Origin: Afipia sp.
Lineage (GTDB): Bacteria > Pseudomonadota > Alphaproteobacteria > Rhizobiales > Xanthobacteraceae
Length of the DNA: 64,000 nt
Assembly (NCBI GenBank): GCA_017308575.1
Contig: JAFKEQ010000001.1
Coordinates: forward strand, 496,001 to 560,000
Reading direction: 5' to 3'
Positions 60,052 through 64,000 of the stretch are shown here, in pieces. The notes under the pieces are model-generated. The model did no database searches, was not told the DNA's origin, and saw only the letters and a program-made list of their open reading frames with translations. The translations under genes were made by a program, and so were the position numbers. How positions within the stretch are numbered: the stretch's first letter is position 1; each line of letters opens with the position of its first letter.

Positions 60052-61380
60052 ATGTCGAAGACCGTAGCGATCATCGGGGCCGGCCCCGTGGGACTGGCGG
60101 CGGCGGCTCACGTCATGGAGCGCGGCATGATGCCGATCGTGCTGGAAGCCGGCCATACCGCCGGCGCCTCCGTGCGCGAGTGGGGGCACGTGCAGCTCTT
60201 CTCGCCCTGGGAATACAATATCGACAAGGCTGCGGCCCGCCTGCTCGAGCCGACGGGCTGGAACTCTCCAGACCCGCGCGTCTATCCGACGGGAGCGGAG
60301 CTCATCGAGCGCTATATCGAGCCCCTCGCCACGCGAACCCCGCTGCGGGACGTGATCCGGACGGCGAGCAGGGTCGAGGCCATCGGTCGGGTCGGTTTCG
60401 ACAAGGCCAAGTCCGCCGGCCGGGAAACGGCGCCGTTCGAGATCAGGTACCGGAACGGCAAGGGGCCGGAGACCCTCCTCGCCGATGCGGTGATCGACGC
60501 ATCCGGATCCTGGTCGTCGCCGAACCCGGCCGGCGCGAACGGGCTTCCCGCGGCCGGCGAACGCGAGTTCGCAGACCGGATCGCCTACGGAATGCCGGAC
60601 GTGCGCGGAACTGCGCGCGGGCGCTACGCCGGCAAAGCGGTGGCGGTGCTCGGCGCGGGGCACTCGGCGATGGGCACCCTGACGGAGCTCGCGCACCTTC
60701 GCGCGGACGTCCCCGGTACGCGGGTTATCTGGCTGTTGCGCGGGAACGACCCTTCCAAATCCTACGGGGGCGGAGCGAACGACAAGCTGGCCGCCCGCGG
60801 CGAGCTGGGCACGACCTTCGCTTCGATGGTCGCGTCAGGCCGGATCGAGCTTGAGCAAGGATTCGCGGTCTCGCACGTGACCTCATCCGGAGACCGCCTG
60901 CGCATCGGAGCCGGGTCCGCTTGCTGCGGCCGGCACGTGGTCGTGGACGAACTCGTCGTCGCGACCGGCTTCCGTCCGGACCTGTCGTTCCTGAGCGAAC
61001 TGAGGATCCGCCTGGATCCCGCGATCGAGGCGCCCGTCGCGCTCGCGCCGCTGATCGATCCCAACGAGCACTCCTGCGGAACGGTAAGGCCTCACGGCGC
61101 GCGCGAACTCGCGCAGGACGATCCGGGGCTCTACATCGCCGGCATGAAATCGTACGGTCGGGCACCGACCTTCCTCATGGCGACCGGCTACGAACAGGTC
61201 CGCTCGATCGCCGCGGACATCGCCGGCGACCGTGCCGCAGCCGAGCGGGTCGAACTCGAGCTACCCGAGACCGGCGTCTGCACGCGCGGGGGCGTCGAGA
61301 GCGGCGTCGCTGAGGCAACGTCGTGCTGCGGGACACCGGCCCCGGCCCCCTCCACCGGTTGTTGCGGTCCGCGTCCATGA
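60052..61380 (+). CDS. FAD/NAD(P)-dependent oxidoreductase with Cys-rich tail, arsenic module
   Basis: 442 residues. FAD loop VAIIGAGPVGLAAAAH near residue 5, a second Rossmann loop VAVLGAGHSAMGTL near 198 and VVATGFRPDLSFL near 300, the layout of flavin monooxygenase or thioredoxin-reductase-like enzymes. The C-terminus ends TSCCGTPAPAPSTGCCGPRP, two vicinal Cys pairs that could bind As(III). It follows arsR2 and an operator-like repeat. Similar genes in arsenic islands are called ArsO or generic oxidoreductase; the substrate is not established. Confidence 0.82.
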   Translation: MSKTVAIIGAGPVGLAAAAHVMERGMMPIVLEAGHTAGASVREWGHVQLFSPWEYNIDKAAARLLEPTGWNSPDPRVYPTGAELIERYIEPLATRTPLRDVIRTASRVEAIGRVGFDKAKSAGRETAPFEIRYRNGKGPETLLADAVIDASGSWSSPNPAGANGLPAAGEREFADRIAYGMPDVRGTARGRYAGKAVAVLGAGHSAMGTLTELAHLRADVPGTRVIWLLRGNDPSKSYGGGANDKLAARGELGTTFASMVASGRIELEQGFAVSHVTSSGDRLRIGAGSACCGRHVVVDELVVATGFRPDLSFLSELRIRLDPAIEAPVALAPLIDPNEHSCGTVRPHGARELAQDDPGLYIAGMKSYGRAPTFLMATGYEQVRSIAADIAGDRAAAERVELELPETGVCTRGGVESGVAEATSCCGTPAPAPSTGCCGPRP

Positions 61381-61432
61381 CTGCCGTCCGAACATCGATC
61401 GTAGGCACCGAACCTTCACGGTCGTTCCGCGA

Positions 61433-62677
61433 ATGAGGCGGCGCGGCAATCTTCAGGGGAAGCCTGCCATCTTGGCTATGTGCGTCGGCCAGTTGGGCAA
61501 CCTGCTGCCGCATGTCGCCGTACCATCGATACTGGCGCAATTTCTGATCACGGAATGGGGCCTGACCGGCACGTCCGCGGGCTTGCTCGCCGGGAGCTTC
61601 GCGGCCGGCTACATGCTGGCCGTCCCGGTGTTGTCCACGCTGACCGACAGGATCGACGCGCGTCTGATCCTGATCGCTGGCTCGGCGCTCAGCTCGGTCG
61701 CGACGGTCGCCTTCGGAATCTTCGCGAACGGCTTCTGGTCGGGAGCGGCACTCTGGGCCTTGGCTGGGATCGGCTTCGCCGGCGCCTACATGCCCGGCCT
61801 GAAGGCCCTGACAGACCGGCTTGAACCCGGCGACTCCTCGCGCGCGGTCACCCTCTACACGTCGAGCTTCTCGCTCGGCGTCGGGCTGTCGTTTCTGGTC
61901 TCGCAGATCGTGGCGGAGCAATTCGGCTGGCGCGCCGCATTTTACATCACCGCTCTCGGACCTTTGGTGATGATGGCCGTCTGCCTGTCCCTGACGCCCG
62001 TCACGCCCAAGGCCACCACCACCAAGTTGCTCGCGTTCGGACCGGTGCTGCGGAACAAGCCCGCCATGGGCTACGTGCTCGGCTACGGAGCGCACTGCTT
62101 CGAGCTCTACGGCATCCGGACCTGGCTCGTCGCCTTCTGGACATTCGTCGTCGCGCACAACGGCGGCGCCGGCGTCCTGACGCCGGTTGCCGTGAGCTTC
62201 GGATTCTCCCTCCTGGCGATGCCTTCCAGCATCATCGGGAACGAACTCGCGATCCGATTCGGCCGCCACCGCGCGGTCTCGGTCGTCATGATCGTGTCGG
62301 CTTGCGTTGGGCTGTCCATCGGCGCGCTTGCCGGGGCTTCGCCCTATGCCTTGCTTCCCCTCCTCATCCTGTACGCGATCACCGTGCCGGCCGATTCCGG
62401 CGCGCTGACCGCAGGCATGGCGATGTCCGCTCTTCCGGAGAGTAGGGGCGCGACCATGGCCGTCCATTCGACCGTCGGCTTCGGACTGTCCGCGCTCGGG
62501 GCGTGGTGCGTTGGAGCCGCGCTCGACGCGTCCGGAGGTCCCAACGTGCCGTCCGCGTGGTTCGCGGCATTCGCGGTGCTCGCCGCCGGAATTCTTATCG
62601 GTCCGCTGGCATTGAGATGGTCGCGAGCCGCTCTAATCCCGACGACATCGTCTCGCGATATGGACTCCATGAAATGA
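61433..62677 (+). CDS. MFS transporter 1 of the arsenic module
   Basis: 414 residues from ATG 61433. Twelve hydrophobic segments, starting AILAMCVGQLGNLLPHVAVP. The motif TDRIDARLILIAGSAL near residue 80 is the MFS loop 2-3 signature. It is 52 bases after the oxidoreductase gene and overlaps the next MFS gene by ATGA (62674-62677). Substrate unknown; location suggests export of an arsenic compound. Confidence 0.88.
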   Translation: MRRRGNLQGKPAILAMCVGQLGNLLPHVAVPSILAQFLITEWGLTGTSAGLLAGSFAAGYMLAVPVLSTLTDRIDARLILIAGSALSSVATVAFGIFANGFWSGAALWALAGIGFAGAYMPGLKALTDRLEPGDSSRAVTLYTSSFSLGVGLSFLVSQIVAEQFGWRAAFYITALGPLVMMAVCLSLTPVTPKATTTKLLAFGPVLRNKPAMGYVLGYGAHCFELYGIRTWLVAFWTFVVAHNGGAGVLTPVAVSFGFSLLAMPSSIIGNELAIRFGRHRAVSVVMIVSACVGLSIGALAGASPYALLPLLILYAITVPADSGALTAGMAMSALPESRGATMAVHSTVGFGLSALGAWCVGAALDASGGPNVPSAWFAAFAVLAAGILIGPLALRWSRAALIPTTSSRDMDSMK

Positions 62678-63860
62678 CCGATCGCCAGCTTCCCATCATC
62701 CTGTCGCTCGGAACGACGCAGACGCTGGCCTGGGCATCCAGCTACTATCTGCCGGCCATCCTCGCCGATCCCATCGCGCGGGATCTCGGCATATCGAGCA
62801 ACTGGTTCTTCGCGGCATTCTCCGCGTCGCTCGTCATTTCAGGATTGCTCGGACCCCGTGTCGGCCGACAGATCGACCGCGTCGGCGGCAGGCAGGTCCT
62901 GTGCGCCTCCAACCTGCTGTTTGCCGGCGGCCTCGCGTTGCTCGGGCTGACATCCTCGTTGTGGATGCTCGGCCTCGCCTGGTTGCTGCTCGGTATCGGA
63001 ATGGGACTCGGTCTCTACGATGCGGCGTTCGGCGCCCTCGGGCGCATCTTCGGAGACAAGGCCCGGCGCCCGATCACCGGCATCACGCTTCTCGCTGGGT
63101 TCGCCAGCACGATCGGATGGCCGTTGAGCACGCTGTCGATACGATCGGATGGCGCGGTACCTGCTTCGCATGGGCCGCTGCGCATATCGCGATCGGCCTG
63201 TCGCTCAACATGCTCTTCCTTCCGAAGACCGAGCGTGTGGTCCGCAGCGAGGCGGAGGCGCCGGCTACAAAGCCGCACGTCGCGATCGACGGCACGATGA
63301 TCCTGCTGTCCTTCGCGTTCGCCGCGGCTTGGACCGTCACGTCGGCGATGGCCGCGCACCTCCCCCGGATCGTCGAGAGCTTCGGAGCCACTCCCGCTCA
63401 GGCCGTCTTCGCGGGAATGATGATCGGACCCGCACAGGTGGCCGCACGCATCGTCGAGGCGGGGCTGCTGAACCGCTTCCATCCGCTCTTCTCGACGAGC
63501 CTCGCCTGCATCACGCATCCGATCGGGGCCGGCGTCATAGCCCTGTTCGGAGGAGGAGCGGCCGCGGCATTCGCGCTTCTGCACGGTGCCGGCAACGGCA
63601 TCCTGACGATCGCCAGAGGCACCCTGCCTCTCTCGATCTTCGGGCCGGAGAACTACGGCTATCGGCTCGGGCTGCTCGGGGCGCCGTCGCGCATCTGCCA
63701 GGCCCTCGCTCCCGTCGCGTTCGGCGTGCTGATCGAGATCATGAGCGGGCGGGTGCTGATCATCACCTCGCTGTTGAGCCTCGCCGCACTGTCCGCCCTT
63801 CTCCTGCTGTCGAAGCGTCCCCGCCCCGCCGGCGAGACGGCCGCAGCACGCGCGGGCTGA
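62674..63860 (+). pseudogene. MFS transporter 2, interrupted by one frameshift
   Basis: The N-terminal half (MTDRQLPIILSLGTTQTLAWAS to STIGWPLSTL) reads in one frame up to about 63135. The C-terminal half (VDTIGWRGTCFAWAAAHIAIG to AGETAAARAG, stop at 63858-63860) continues directly in the next frame. Both halves show normal MFS segments and together give about 395 residues. A single missing base near 63135-63140 explains it. It is either an inactive gene, an assembly error, or less likely a programmed shift. It is coupled to MFS 1. Confidence 0.85.
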
Positions 63861-64000
63861 ACATGGTCGCGGCGATCGATGCCCAAGGCCGGACCCATGG
63901 AGCTTGCCTTCAGGCTGCCTGAAATAAGGCCCGGGCCGGTGGCGCGGCGAGATTCTCGGACGCTGCACCGTCAATTTCGGGCACATCGTCCAGCCCGGCG

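Noticed and set aside
46200..64000. Second tRNA-Ser 3'-end copy (attR)
   Set aside because: Reading through the right part I did not find the acceptor-stem/T-arm sequence again, so no attachment site is called.

Overview
The window looks like chromosome of an alphaproteobacterium of the Nitrobacteraceae/Bradyrhizobiaceae type (Bradyrhizobium, Rhodopseudomonas, Afipia, Oligotropha). This rests on high GC, the TCA-cycle order mdh-sucC-sucD-sucA-sucB-SDR-lpdA, an F1-only atpHAGDC operon, the run rlmH-envC-ctpA-yibQ-rppH, and dispersed long-hairpin repeats. Species cannot be fixed from sequence reading alone.

Backbone, about 1-46100. A Bax-inhibitor-1-like membrane protein and a YbbAP-type ABC exporter face a TesA-like GDSL esterase. 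ThpR and ZapE follow. From 7.4 to 17.5 kb lies the malate dehydrogenase / succinyl-CoA synthetase / 2-oxoglutarate dehydrogenase block, with hairpins in its gaps and a short-chain dehydrogenase between sucB and lpdA. Next come a small membrane protein, a DUF4337 protein, XerC, PriA, an RlpA-like lipoprotein-type secreted protein and a soluble MCP-like sensor with its signalling domain in front of its sensor domain. The F1 ATPase operon runs 25.0-30.0 kb. From 30.1 to 40.4 kb a mainly minus-strand block carries RppH, a divergent polysaccharide deacetylase, CtpA, an EnvC-like factor, RlmH, RsfS, NadD, ProA, ProB and ObgE. Two tandem EamA transporters, a GNAT acetyltransferase, L27 and L21 follow. 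An unusual ROK-family protein at 44.6-45.7 kb has its two halves in swapped (circularly permuted) order.

Accessory region, about 46100 to the right edge. A tRNA-Ser(CGA) gene is followed 89 bases later by a tyrosine integrase, the hallmark of an integrative island. The island carries a MntA/HepT-like nucleotidyltransferase-toxin pair with an altered toxin motif, a complete QatABCD anti-phage operon (49.3-54.0 kb), a DUF4238 protein, several small or broken genes, a KfrA-N-type DNA-binding protein with palindromic sites upstream, and an arsenic module: arsC, ACR3 efflux pump, two ArsR regulators, a Cys-tailed FAD oxidoreductase and two MFS transporters, the second frameshifted. A 20-base motif occurs before arsR2 and again before the oxidoreductase and is a candidate ArsR operator. 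I saw no second copy of the tRNA-Ser 3' end, so the right end of the island is probably outside the window.

The strongest items for follow-up are the permuted ROK protein (44588-45664), the Qat system with its neighbours (48057-56130), the arsenic module with its repeated operator-like motif, and the reversed-architecture chemoreceptor-like protein.
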